Assembly (NCBI RefSeq): GCF_028736115.1 | Contig: NZ_CP117877.1 | Coordinates: 1,364,001 to 1,428,000 of the forward strand | Origin: Mucilaginibacter sp. KACC 22063 | Lineage (GTDB): Bacteria; Bacteroidota; Bacteroidia; Sphingobacteriales; Sphingobacteriaceae | Reading direction: 5' to 3' | DNA: 64,000 bases | Part shown: positions 24,265-33,395 of the stretch, piece after piece | How the letters are laid out: each line of letters opens with the position of its first letter | Position numbering within the stretch: the stretch's first letter is position 1 | Made by a program: the position numbers and the translations under genes | The notes under the pieces: generated by a model | Seen by the model: only the letters and a program-made list of their open reading frames with translations | What the model was told of the DNA's origin: nothing | The model's database searches: none

Positions 24265-27063
24265 ATGAAAAAATTATTACTTGCAGTTATATGCAGCATG
24301 GCTGCATACCTATTGCCATTCAGTTTAAATGCGCAATCTCCGGGAGTTAAGCAGATCAAATTAAGCAGTTTTCAGTTGCAATCTTCGGCGCTGATCTCAG
24401 CAAAAGGAAGTGAACTATCATCTGCCAGCTATCATTCACCTGTTTATTGGTTTCCCGTAAAGGTGCCATCAACGGTATTAACCGGCTTAGTGGCTAATCA
24501 TATTTATCCGGATCCCTACCATGGAATGAATAATATGTATATCCCTGATGCTTCGGATGATTTTAATAAGCAATATAATCTCGAACAGTATTCGCACCTG
24601 GCAGGTGAAGCCAATCCATGGAAAAAGCCATACTGGTACCGCACCACCTTTACAGTACCTGCGGGCGATAAAGGAAAAACCTTTCAATTGATTTTTAAGG
24701 GCATTAATTACCGTGCAGCCGTATGGGTTAACGGTAAGCAGGCTGCCGATTCAACGCAAATGGCTGGTATGTTTGCCGAATATAGTCTGGATGTTACCAA
24801 ACAGGTAAAAGCAGGTCAAACCAATGCACTTGCTGTAAAAATATATCCGCTGGATTACCCGGGCCTGCCTGATAAAGAACAATTGGATGCAATGGGGCCA
24901 TTTTATTTAAATGGCGGCCCAACGGGGGATATCGGCAAAAATGTGACGATGTTATGTTCAGTAGGATGGGACTGGATCCCTCCGGTGCGCGACCGTAATA
25001 TGGGGATCTGGCAGCCGGTTTATTTACGTACTACCGGTGGGGTTACCATCGCACATCCAAAACTGGTAACTGATCTGCCTAAGTTGCCCGATACCAGTGT
25101 CGCTAAGCTATCATTAAAGCTTACGCTGGATAACCATGCCGCGTCATTGTCAAAAGGTAAACTGATGGTGACCATAAAACCTGAAAACTTTGCAGGCAAA
25201 TCCGTTCAGTTTACGCAGGCTGTTTCAGTAAGCGGAAGCTCATCTGCAGGTGTTTCACTTAATGCAGATAAAATAAGCCAGCTTTTAATCAGCAAGCCGC
25301 ATTTATGGTGGCCTAATGGCTATGGCAGGGCTAATTTATATAGGATACGCTTACAATATGCTGATGCCCGAGGCATTGCTGATGATACTACTTTTGTATT
25401 TGGCATTCGCACGGTTAGCACTAAGGCTACCACTGTAAATGAATATGTACGTCGCGAATTTTTTGTGAACGGCCAGCGTGTGCATCTGAATGGTGGAGCA
25501 TGGGTGCCGGATATGATGGTGAACCGTGATTCGGCCAGGTATGATTACGAAATGCACTTATGTCGCAATGCTAACGTTAACCTGGTTCGTATATGGGGCG
25601 GTGGCGTTACTCCGCCGGATGCGTTTTGGAATGCTGCCGATAAATATGGTTTAATGGTATGGTCTGATTTCTGGATTACCGGCGATACGCAAGGTGAGTT
25701 CAAGGGTTCGCCTGATTATCCACTCGAAAGCAAGGTATTTATTAATAACGTGGTCAGCACCATATTGCGGGTGCGTAATCATCCAAGTTTGTTAGTTTGG
25801 ACGGGTGGTAACGAAGGCCATGCGCGTAAAGAGCTATACTATGCCATGCGCAACAATGTGATACAGCTGGATGGTACACGCCCTTTTATCCCGTGTTCTT
25901 CGGGGCACGCGCATTTACCTGCCGACTGGGATAAATCATGGCCGGATAATATGGACGCAGGCGTTTACAGCGGCGGCCCGTATGCATGGAAAGATCCTAA
26001 AGAATATTATAAGCTGGCAGATCTGCAGCACGACTGGGTGTTTAAGGATGAAACCGGTATCCCTTCGCAGCCGCCTTATACCACGTTGCCTAAAATTATC
26101 CCTAATCTTACCTGGGATAAAAAATTGCCTTTTCCGTTGAATAATAGCTGGGGTTATCACGATGCTGCCGAGGGTGCGGCCATGTACAGCAAGTATTATG
26201 AAGAAATGGCTGAGCGTTATGGCCAGCCAACAGATATTGTGGAGTTTTCGGATAAAATGCAGCTAATGAACTGGGTAGGTTACCAGGGGATATTTGAAGC
26301 AGCCGGGAGCCGTTTAACCGAAACAGGCGGGATTATGCTGTGGAAACTGAATGCGGCTTTCCCAAGTGTAGCATGGCAGATCTATGACTGGTACCTTGAA
26401 CCAAACGCAGGTTATTACGCGATGCAAAATGCAGTTGAGCCGGTGCATATTCAGTTAAATCAGAATGATTCGACCGTGGCTGTCATTAACCGTACGCACC
26501 ATGCAACAGGGATGTTAAGTGCCGATGCTGCCGTTTATGACATCAATAGCCGCCTGGTTAAAAATATCCATCTTGAACATTTGGGTTTAGCTAAAGAAGG
26601 TGTTCAAAAAGTGATCCCGCTTAAAGATGTGCTTGCAGCGCAAAAAGGTGTAAGTTTTGTAGTGCTTAACCTGCGTAATGCAGCCGGGAAGGTAGTATCG
26701 CACAATACCTACTGGATGGCGCCAAATAATGACCTTACCCCGCTTAACAAAATGAAGCAAACGCAGGTAACGGCTAAGGTATTGAAAGGTATTAAGGGAG
26801 TTACCCAAAATGCCTGGACGGTACAGTTAACCAATAACACCAATCAGATTGCATTTTTCGTTCGCCCGCAGTTAATAAAAAACGGTGAGGAAGTAATGCC
26901 AAGCTATTGGTCGGCAAGTTATTTTACCTTGGCCCCGCATGAAACCATTACGATAAATGTAAGTGCGCCTGTTGCTAAGTTAGGTATAGCAAACCCAACC
27001 ATTTTGGTTGACGGCTGGAACGTTGAAAAGCAAACGTTGGCATTGCCATTAGCAGTTAAGTAA
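24265..27063 (+). CDS. Secreted glycoside hydrolase family 2 protein
   Basis: A 932-residue exported enzyme (signal peptide to FSLNAQ) with the GH2 order: sugar-binding jelly roll (about 60-220, WKKPYWYRTTFTVP, GINYRAAVWVNGKQ), immunoglobulin-like domain, TIM barrel (from about 400, NLVRIWGGGVTPPDAFW) and C-terminal beta domains. The acid/base glutamate is in VWTGGNEGHARK; the nucleophile is probably the Glu in DIVEFSDK. The layout recalls exo-beta-glucosaminidase and beta-mannosidase-like GH2 groups rather than LacZ, but the substrate cannot be fixed. ATG at 24265 is preferred to a GTG two codons upstream. It is the last gene of the SusCD-linked locus and is followed by a terminator. Confidence 0.88.
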   Translation: MKKLLLAVICSMAAYLLPFSLNAQSPGVKQIKLSSFQLQSSALISAKGSELSSASYHSPVYWFPVKVPSTVLTGLVANHIYPDPYHGMNNMYIPDASDDFNKQYNLEQYSHLAGEANPWKKPYWYRTTFTVPAGDKGKTFQLIFKGINYRAAVWVNGKQAADSTQMAGMFAEYSLDVTKQVKAGQTNALAVKIYPLDYPGLPDKEQLDAMGPFYLNGGPTGDIGKNVTMLCSVGWDWIPPVRDRNMGIWQPVYLRTTGGVTIAHPKLVTDLPKLPDTSVAKLSLKLTLDNHAASLSKGKLMVTIKPENFAGKSVQFTQAVSVSGSSSAGVSLNADKISQLLISKPHLWWPNGYGRANLYRIRLQYADARGIADDTTFVFGIRTVSTKATTVNEYVRREFFVNGQRVHLNGGAWVPDMMVNRDSARYDYEMHLCRNANVNLVRIWGGGVTPPDAFWNAADKYGLMVWSDFWITGDTQGEFKGSPDYPLESKVFINNVVSTILRVRNHPSLLVWTGGNEGHARKELYYAMRNNVIQLDGTRPFIPCSSGHAHLPADWDKSWPDNMDAGVYSGGPYAWKDPKEYYKLADLQHDWVFKDETGIPSQPPYTTLPKIIPNLTWDKKLPFPLNNSWGYHDAAEGAAMYSKYYEEMAERYGQPTDIVEFSDKMQLMNWVGYQGIFEAAGSRLTETGGIMLWKLNAAFPSVAWQIYDWYLEPNAGYYAMQNAVEPVHIQLNQNDSTVAVINRTHHATGMLSADAAVYDINSRLVKNIHLEHLGLAKEGVQKVIPLKDVLAAQKGVSFVVLNLRNAAGKVVSHNTYWMAPNNDLTPLNKMKQTQVTAKVLKGIKGVTQNAWTVQLTNNTNQIAFFVRPQLIKNGEEVMPSYWSASYFTLAPHETITINVSAPVAKLGIANPTILVDGWNVEKQTLALPLAVK

Positions 27064-27085
27064 AAAACAATCACTTTTAAATACA

Positions 27086-27117
27086 GGCCGCTTCCAAACT
27101 TTTGGGGCGGCTTTTTC
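27086..27117 (+). terminator. Intrinsic terminator after GH2
   Basis: GCCGC (27087-27091) pairs with GCGGC (27107-27111), with extra pairing of CCAAA with TTTGG inside, followed by TTTTTCTTT. It closes the SusCD-linked locus. Confidence 0.75.
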
Positions 27118-27172
27118 TTTATGTTGATGGCGCATCATAGTCGTATAGATACTTTGTAGGTATAAATTCTTT

Positions 27173-28462
27173 ATGGAAAACATCATTATTATTGGTGCGG
27201 GTGCATCGGGTTTAATGGCAGCATATCAGCTTTCAAAATCAGGCAAAAAGGTAACTGTTCTGGAAGCACGAGGCCGTACCGGCGGGCGTATCCACACGCT
27301 CGAAGATGCCTCTTTCTTTAATAAAGCCGAGTTGGGTGCCGAGTTTGTACATGGCGATCTGCCGGTAACACTCAATTTGTTTAAAGAAGCGGGCATAACC
27401 TATTCCCCGGCAGGCGGCGAAATGTGGCGGCTTAAAAACGGTCGTTTAACACAGGAAGATGAGCAGATTGAAGGGTGGGATAAACTGATGGACGAGTTGC
27501 AAAGTATAAAAGAGGACATAAGCATTAATCAGTTTCTGTCAGAGCGTTTCCCTAATGAAAAATATGATGCCATGAAGAAATCGATCCGGCAGTTTGTAGC
27601 AGGTTATGATACTGCCGATCCTGACGAGGCCAGTACTTTTGCTTTGCGCGAAGAATGGCAAAACGAGGACGAAGGTGCGCAGCACCGGCCCGATACCGGC
27701 TATTGTACGATGATCAGTTACCTGGTTAACCAGGTTAAAGCAAACGGCGGAAAACTGGTATTAAATGCAGAGGTAACGGCAATACACTGGAAAGCGAATG
27801 ATGTAACTGTGAAAACCATTTATGGCGAAACCTATCATGCTCATAAACTGGTAATCGCTTTGCCACTGGGCATTTTGCAATTGTCCGAAGGCGAAAAAGG
27901 GAGTATTAAAATCTCACCCTCAATCCAAAAGCATCAGACAGCTATCAACCAATTAGGTTTTGGCGCTATTATAAAAGTGCTATTAAGGTTTAATGAAGCA
28001 TTTTGGGAACATGCCGATGGGAAAGATCTGACTAACATGGCTTTTCTATTCTCTGAAGAAAAGGTACCTACCTGGTGGACACAAGCACCCATGCACCAGC
28101 CCACGTTAACAGGCTGGCTGGGCGGGCCGCCTGCAAGAGCCTATAAAGATTATAGCGACGATGAATTATTTGAAATGGCGATGGTGTCGCTTTCCAATAT
28201 CTTCCGTATGAGTATTGATGATTTAAAGAATAAGCTGGTGGCAAGATACATTGTCAACTGGACGGCTGATCCCTTTACAAGGGGGGCGTATGCCTATGAT
28301 ACTGTCGAAGCATATAAATCCCGCGCAATGCTTAGCCAGCCGGTTGAGGAAACGATTTTTTTTACGGGCGAATACCTGTATGAGGGCCCATCAATGGGGA
28401 CAGTTGAGGCAGCGCTGACAAGTGCAATAGGAGTATCGAATAAAATTGTGAAAGTTGGATAA
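27173..28462 (+). CDS. Flavin-containing amine oxidase
   Basis: A 429-residue FAD enzyme of the monoamine/polyamine oxidase family. The N-terminal dinucleotide-binding motif is IIIGAGASGLMAAYQL, with VLEARGRTGGRIHT following. The C-terminal FAD-binding motif is FFTGEYLYEGPSMGTVEAAL. No signal peptide is present, so it is probably cytoplasmic. It would oxidise an amine or amino acid to an imine while reducing oxygen; the substrate is unknown. It stands alone, after the GH2 terminator and 185 bp before the efflux operon. Confidence 0.88.
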   Translation: MENIIIIGAGASGLMAAYQLSKSGKKVTVLEARGRTGGRIHTLEDASFFNKAELGAEFVHGDLPVTLNLFKEAGITYSPAGGEMWRLKNGRLTQEDEQIEGWDKLMDELQSIKEDISINQFLSERFPNEKYDAMKKSIRQFVAGYDTADPDEASTFALREEWQNEDEGAQHRPDTGYCTMISYLVNQVKANGGKLVLNAEVTAIHWKANDVTVKTIYGETYHAHKLVIALPLGILQLSEGEKGSIKISPSIQKHQTAINQLGFGAIIKVLLRFNEAFWEHADGKDLTNMAFLFSEEKVPTWWTQAPMHQPTLTGWLGGPPARAYKDYSDDELFEMAMVSLSNIFRMSIDDLKNKLVARYIVNWTADPFTRGAYAYDTVEAYKSRAMLSQPVEETIFFTGEYLYEGPSMGTVEAALTSAIGVSNKIVKVG

Positions 28463-28526
28463 AAGCTTGCTTGAAAGTTAAAATCAGAAACATTTAATGA
28501 CTTATAAGTATGTAAAGTTATTATAA

Positions 28527-28539
28527 TGTCAACATGACA
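28527..28539. promoter_or_regulatory. Short inverted repeat upstream of the efflux operon
   Basis: TGTCA-ACA-TGACA, five-base perfect arms with a 3-nt centre, about 90 bp upstream of the predicted efflux transcription start. It has the form of a repressor site but no regulator gene is adjacent. Confidence 0.3.
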
Positions 28540-28615
28540 CAATATTTTTACACAGATATTTCAATTTAAGAGCGAAGTAAAGAGGATTAATGCAAAAAAT
28601 CTTGTGGTTAACATT

Positions 28616-28623
28616 TAGATTTG
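28616..28623 (+). promoter_or_regulatory. Promoter box of the efflux operon (TAGATTTG)
   Basis: TAGATTTG fits TAnnTTTG; transcription would begin near 28628. This supports the ATG at 28648 as start of the TolC-like gene, because the longer frame opening with TTG at 28621 would begin inside the promoter box. Confidence 0.5.
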
Positions 28624-28647
28624 CATATCTCTTTTACACGCTGCTCC

Positions 28648-30048
28648 ATGTTGAATAACTATTATGTCCGCAGTACCTTTACTGTATTAATTTTACTATT
28701 TAGTATTAACGGGTATGCTCAGCAGGCTTTGAGCATGAAAGATGCAGTACGTATAGGGCTTGAGAACTATCCGGCAATTAAAGCTAAAGCAAATCAGCTG
28801 AATGCCTCAAAGGCTTACTTAAGCGAAACACGTACAGAGTATCTTCCCGATCTTAATTTATCCGGCCAACAGGATTATGGTACCATCAATGGTACAAACG
28901 GCCCGCTTTATGGCTATCGTGGCCTAAGTGTGGCATCTTCGGGCCCTGCACTACCTAATCAAAACTGGAATGCCGCTTTTGGCGCTTTGTACCTGGCTAA
29001 TATTAACTGGGATTTCTTTGCTTTTGGCCGCGCCAAAGACAAGATCGGCGTACAGAAAAATGTTGTAGTCCGCGATCAGAACGATTACAACCAGGAACTT
29101 TTCCAGCATGAGGTACGTGTGGCATCTGCATACCTTAATTTGCTTGCCGCGCAACGCATCGTCAAATCACAGCAGGATAACCTGAACCGAGCGCAGGAAT
29201 TGCGTCGTGTAGTGGTGGCCCGTGTGTCAAACGGTTTAAATCCGGGTGTCGATTCTTCTTTAGCCAATGCCGAAGTATCGAACGCCAAAATTGCGCTCAC
29301 CAATGCACAGCAAACAGAATCCAATCAGAGCAATCAGTTGGCTCAGTACCTGGGATTGCCTCCGCAAGGTTATCTGCTGGATAGCGCCTTTGTAACCGGT
29401 ATCCCCAAAATTACCGATCCGCAGCCGGCTATTAGCTTAGAAAATCATCCTTTGCTTAAATACTATCAAAGCCGTATAGGCGTAAGCGATAGCCAGGCAA
29501 AATACTATAGCAAGCAAGCTTTGCCTACTTTTAGTTTATTTGGTGTTTACCAGGGCAGGGGATCAGGCTTTAAATCAGATATTGCTTCCAATGTAAGTGA
29601 TTACACCAGCAGCTATGGTTCGGGTGTTGACCCCACCCGCTTTAACTATTTATTAGGTGTGGGCGTAGTGTGGAACTTTACAAGTGTTTTCCGTACGCAT
29701 TACCTGGTAAAGTCTCAGAAGTATACTTCACTGCAACTTAAAGATGATTATAATTTAATCAGCCAGCAATTGCAGGATCAAAGCGTTCTTGCGGAGACAC
29801 GAATCGCTAACTCGCTTAAAAATTATAATGAAGCACCGGTAGAGGTAAAGGCCGCCAGCGATGCTTACCTGCAAAAAAGCACTCTGTATAAAAACGGCTT
29901 ATCGAACATCGTTGATTTTACACAGGCGCTTTACACTTTAAACCGTGCACAGATAGACCGTGATATTGCCTACAACAATGTATGGCAGGCTATCCTGTTT
30001 AAGGCGGCAGCAACCGGCGATTTCGGCGTATTCATTAACAACTTGTAA
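28648..30048 (+). CDS. TolC-family outer-membrane efflux protein
   Basis: A 466-residue outer-membrane factor with a signal peptide (to INGYAQ) and two OEP repeats of long coiled helices (ALSMKDAVRIGLENYPAIKAK at the start; ASAYLNLLAAQRIVKSQQDN and SNAKIALTNAQQTESNQSNQ; second repeat from about 270). It forms the exit duct of a tripartite pump with the two following genes. First gene of the operon; the pump gene follows after 24 bp. Confidence 0.92.
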   Translation: MLNNYYVRSTFTVLILLFSINGYAQQALSMKDAVRIGLENYPAIKAKANQLNASKAYLSETRTEYLPDLNLSGQQDYGTINGTNGPLYGYRGLSVASSGPALPNQNWNAAFGALYLANINWDFFAFGRAKDKIGVQKNVVVRDQNDYNQELFQHEVRVASAYLNLLAAQRIVKSQQDNLNRAQELRRVVVARVSNGLNPGVDSSLANAEVSNAKIALTNAQQTESNQSNQLAQYLGLPPQGYLLDSAFVTGIPKITDPQPAISLENHPLLKYYQSRIGVSDSQAKYYSKQALPTFSLFGVYQGRGSGFKSDIASNVSDYTSSYGSGVDPTRFNYLLGVGVVWNFTSVFRTHYLVKSQKYTSLQLKDDYNLISQQLQDQSVLAETRIANSLKNYNEAPVEVKAASDAYLQKSTLYKNGLSNIVDFTQALYTLNRAQIDRDIAYNNVWQAILFKAAATGDFGVFINNL

Positions 30049-30072
30049 TTTTTACCTACATACAATATAAAA

Positions 30073-33000
30073 ATGGGATTAATTAAGGGCGCACTGCGGA
30101 AACCAATTACAGTACTGGTACTTGTTGCCGGTCTGTTCTTCTTCGGGCTTAATGCGGTGCGCAGTATCAAAATTGACATTTTCCCGGATCTGAACCTTCC
30201 GGTGATCTATGTTTCGCATCCATTTGGTGGTTACACAGCAGACCAGATGGAATCATACTTCGGTAAGCAATACGTTAACTTACTGCTTTATGTGTCGGGT
30301 GTAAAAAGCATTGAAACCCGTAACATTTCGGGCTTAACGTTGATAAAGCTTACCTTTTACGAAGGGACTAATATGGCCCAGGCCGCCGCGGAGGTGACGG
30401 CCTATACCAACAGGGCCCAGGCCATTTTTCCGCCAGGTACGCAGCCGCCATTTATACTCCGCTTTGATGCGTCCACGCTGCCTGTTGGCCAGCTGGTACT
30501 TAGCAGCCCCAAACGGACAAATAACGAATTGCTGGATATGGCAAATATTTATGTCCGTTCGTCGTTTACATCAGTTCCCGGCCTTGTTGCTCCGGCTCCG
30601 TTTGGTGGTAATACGCGTACGGTAGTGGTAAAGGTTGATCCAAGCCTGTTGCGTTCGCATAATTTAACGCCCGATCAGATTGTTGCCGCCATACGCGACA
30701 ATAATCAGAATACCCCCGCAGGTAACGTACGTATTGGTGATATCAACTACGTAACGCCTGCAAACACATCTATCAAAAAAATCCCTGAATTTGGTGATAT
30801 CCCGATCTATCGCAATGGGATCCAAACACTATTCCTGCGCGATGTAGCAACAGTTGAAGACGGTGCCGATATTACCAGCAGTTATGCATTGGTTAATGGT
30901 AAGCGTTCGGTTTATCTGCCGATTACCAAATCTGCTGATGCATCTACATGGGAGGTTGTACAGAATCTGAAGAAAGCAATCCCGCGTTTCCAGGCGCTTT
31001 TGCCAGCCGATGTTAAGTTATCTTATGAGTTCGACCAGTCTACCTATGTAATCAATGCTGTAAAAAGTTTGGCCGAAGAAGGCGCTATCGGTGCGGTACT
31101 TACCGGCTTAATGGTATTACTGTTTTTGGGTGACCGTCGTGGTGCATTGATTGTAATTTTAACTATCCCTGCATCTATCGTGTCAGGTATCTTGTTTCTG
31201 TCGCTTTTTCATCAAACCATTAACATCATGACGCTGAGCGGGCTTTCCCTGGCTATTGGTATCTTGGTGGATGAATCCACGGTAACAATTGAGAATATTC
31301 ACCAGCACTTTGATATGGGTAAGCCAAAGGCATTAGCTATTTGGGATGCCTGTAAGGAAATTGCCTTTCCTAAGTTGCTCATCCTGTTTTGTATCCTTGC
31401 GGTGTTTGCCCCGGCCTTTACCATGAAGGGTATACCAGGTGCGTTGTTCCTGCCGCTGGCGCTTGCTATTGGTTTCTCTATGATCACATCTTACTTACTG
31501 GCACAAACCTTTGTACCGGTAATGGCCAACTGGCTGATGAAGAACGATCATGAAGATCATAGCCATGCCGATGGATATGCTATGGAGGATGAGGGAGGAC
31601 ATGCTGAGCAGAAAGAACGCGCCATGAAACTGGCGGAAAAGAAAGCCGCGGAATCAAACAGTAAGTTTGACAAATTCAGGGCAGGCTATCTGAAACTGAT
31701 GGACCGCATGTTACCTAATCGTAAATTGATCAGTATATTATACATTGTGGGAGCACTTGGACTCGCATTCCTGATATTAAGTGTTACGGGTCGCGATGTA
31801 TTACCAAAGGTAAATTCGGGCACCTTCCAGGTAAGGCTGCGTGCGCCTGATGGTACACGTTTAGAGCGTACTGAAGGTATCATGATTAAAACCCTTCACA
31901 TGCTAAACAATATGGTAGGGCGCAAAAACATTGCTGTAACATCAGCATTTGTTGGTCAGCATCCTTCGCAATTTTCAACCAGCCCAATATATTTATTTAT
32001 GGCTGGCCCGCAGGAAGGCGTTTTACAGGTGAACCTTGCCGAAGACTATAAAGTAAACCTCGACGATTTTAAAGAGAAGTTCCGCAAGCAGATGGCAAAA
32101 GAACAGCCGGATGTGAAGATATCTTTCGAGCCGATAGATCTTACAGATAAAATTCTGAGCCAAGGATCGCCAACACCGGTAGAGGTTGCTATTTCAAGCA
32201 AAAACAAAAAGCAGAACGTTGCTTATGCCTTTAAGGTAATGGATAAGCTGAAACAGATCAAATACCTGCGCGATGTGCAGATCGGCCAGGCCATTAATTA
32301 TCCGGCGTTAAATATCAACATTGACCGTGTACGTGCAGCCCAGCTTGGCGTTTCGCTTACAGATGTTACCCGCTCCATGACGGCTTCTACATCATCATCC
32401 CGTTTTACGGATAAAAACGTTTGGCTTGATGAAAAAGTAGGGTTGAGCTATAACGTACAGGTAGAGGTGCCAGAGTACCAGATGGCGAGCATCAATTCTA
32501 TTAAAGAAATCCCGATTATGAGCAACCAACCGCGCCCGGTACTTGGCGACGTTGCCGATATTAAACAGGGAACCACTTTCGGTGAGAACGACGATATTGG
32601 TGCTATCCCGATGCTTACGGTTACCGCTAACCTGCATAAAACAGATTTAGGTACCGCATCAGACGATGTGCAGAAAGCCATAGCATCATTAGGTAAACTA
32701 CCACGTGGTTTGACAATTACTGCCCGTGGTTTAACCCAAACGCTTGATGATACTTTAGGTAGTTTGCAAACAGGTTTATTGGTTGCCATTGTGGTAATCT
32801 TCCTGATGCTTACCGCCAACTTCCAGTCTTTCAAAGTAGCATTGGTAGTATTGTCAACTGTACCTGCCGTACTCTTCGGTTCTATATTATTAGTGAAAAT
32901 CACAGGTGCCACGCTTAACCTGCAATCGTATATGGGTATGATTATGTCGGTGGGGGTATCTATATCCAACTCGGTGCTATTGATCTCCAACGCGGAAGAA

Positions 33001-33354
33001 ATACGGAAATATAACGGTAATGCGTTGCAAGCCGCACGTGAAGCCGCAGCATTGCGTGTAAGGCCAATCATGATGACCAGTTTGGCCATGATGGTGGGTA
33101 TGATACCAATGGCATCAGGCTTAGGCGAGGGGGGCGACCAGACATCGCCGCTTGGCCGTGCAGTTATCGGTGGTTTGTTTGCATCAACCTTTGCTGCATT
33201 ACTTGTACTACCATTGATCTTTGCATGGGTGCAGGGCAAAGCCACTACGCAATCTGTATCTTTAGATCCGGAGGATAAAGAGAGCAAGTTTTATGTTCCT
33301 TTAACCCACGAAGAAGGCGCAAAGTTACACCTCGATCATCCTGAAACACATTAA
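30073..33354 (+). CDS. RND-family efflux pump permease
   Basis: A 1093-residue inner-membrane pump of the AcrB/CusA superfamily. The N-terminus is typical (KPITVLVLVAGLFFFGL, then SIKIDIFPDLNLPVIYV), with two large periplasmic loops and about 12 membrane helices. The proton-relay region in helix 4 reads GILVDESTVTIEN (Asp400, Glu401, where AcrB has two Asp). In helix 10 the AcrB lysine position is Ser965 (GVSISNSVL). This marks a non-AcrB subgroup common in Bacteroidota. A His/Asp/Glu-rich segment (about 490-530, DHEDHSHAD) lies in the central cytoplasmic loop. The exported substrate is unknown. Confidence 0.93.
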   Translation: MGLIKGALRKPITVLVLVAGLFFFGLNAVRSIKIDIFPDLNLPVIYVSHPFGGYTADQMESYFGKQYVNLLLYVSGVKSIETRNISGLTLIKLTFYEGTNMAQAAAEVTAYTNRAQAIFPPGTQPPFILRFDASTLPVGQLVLSSPKRTNNELLDMANIYVRSSFTSVPGLVAPAPFGGNTRTVVVKVDPSLLRSHNLTPDQIVAAIRDNNQNTPAGNVRIGDINYVTPANTSIKKIPEFGDIPIYRNGIQTLFLRDVATVEDGADITSSYALVNGKRSVYLPITKSADASTWEVVQNLKKAIPRFQALLPADVKLSYEFDQSTYVINAVKSLAEEGAIGAVLTGLMVLLFLGDRRGALIVILTIPASIVSGILFLSLFHQTINIMTLSGLSLAIGILVDESTVTIENIHQHFDMGKPKALAIWDACKEIAFPKLLILFCILAVFAPAFTMKGIPGALFLPLALAIGFSMITSYLLAQTFVPVMANWLMKNDHEDHSHADGYAMEDEGGHAEQKERAMKLAEKKAAESNSKFDKFRAGYLKLMDRMLPNRKLISILYIVGALGLAFLILSVTGRDVLPKVNSGTFQVRLRAPDGTRLERTEGIMIKTLHMLNNMVGRKNIAVTSAFVGQHPSQFSTSPIYLFMAGPQEGVLQVNLAEDYKVNLDDFKEKFRKQMAKEQPDVKISFEPIDLTDKILSQGSPTPVEVAISSKNKKQNVAYAFKVMDKLKQIKYLRDVQIGQAINYPALNINIDRVRAAQLGVSLTDVTRSMTASTSSSRFTDKNVWLDEKVGLSYNVQVEVPEYQMASINSIKEIPIMSNQPRPVLGDVADIKQGTTFGENDDIGAIPMLTVTANLHKTDLGTASDDVQKAIASLGKLPRGLTITARGLTQTLDDTLGSLQTGLLVAIVVIFLMLTANFQSFKVALVVLSTVPAVLFGSILLVKITGATLNLQSYMGMIMSVGVSISNSVLLISNAEEIRKYNGNALQAAREAAALRVRPIMMTSLAMMVGMIPMASGLGEGGDQTSPLGRAVIGGLFASTFAALLVLPLIFAWVQGKATTQSVSLDPEDKESKFYVPLTHEEGAKLHLDHPETH

Positions 33355-33395
33355 TTAACAGCAGTCAACCCTGATACTTATCAGTAGATATAAAA

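Noticed and set aside
32448..33287. 279-residue minus-strand open frame inside the RND pump gene
   Set aside because: It is a shadow frame of a clear pump gene; composition is Ser/Thr/Ile-rich as expected for antisense of coding DNA, with no promoter or family.
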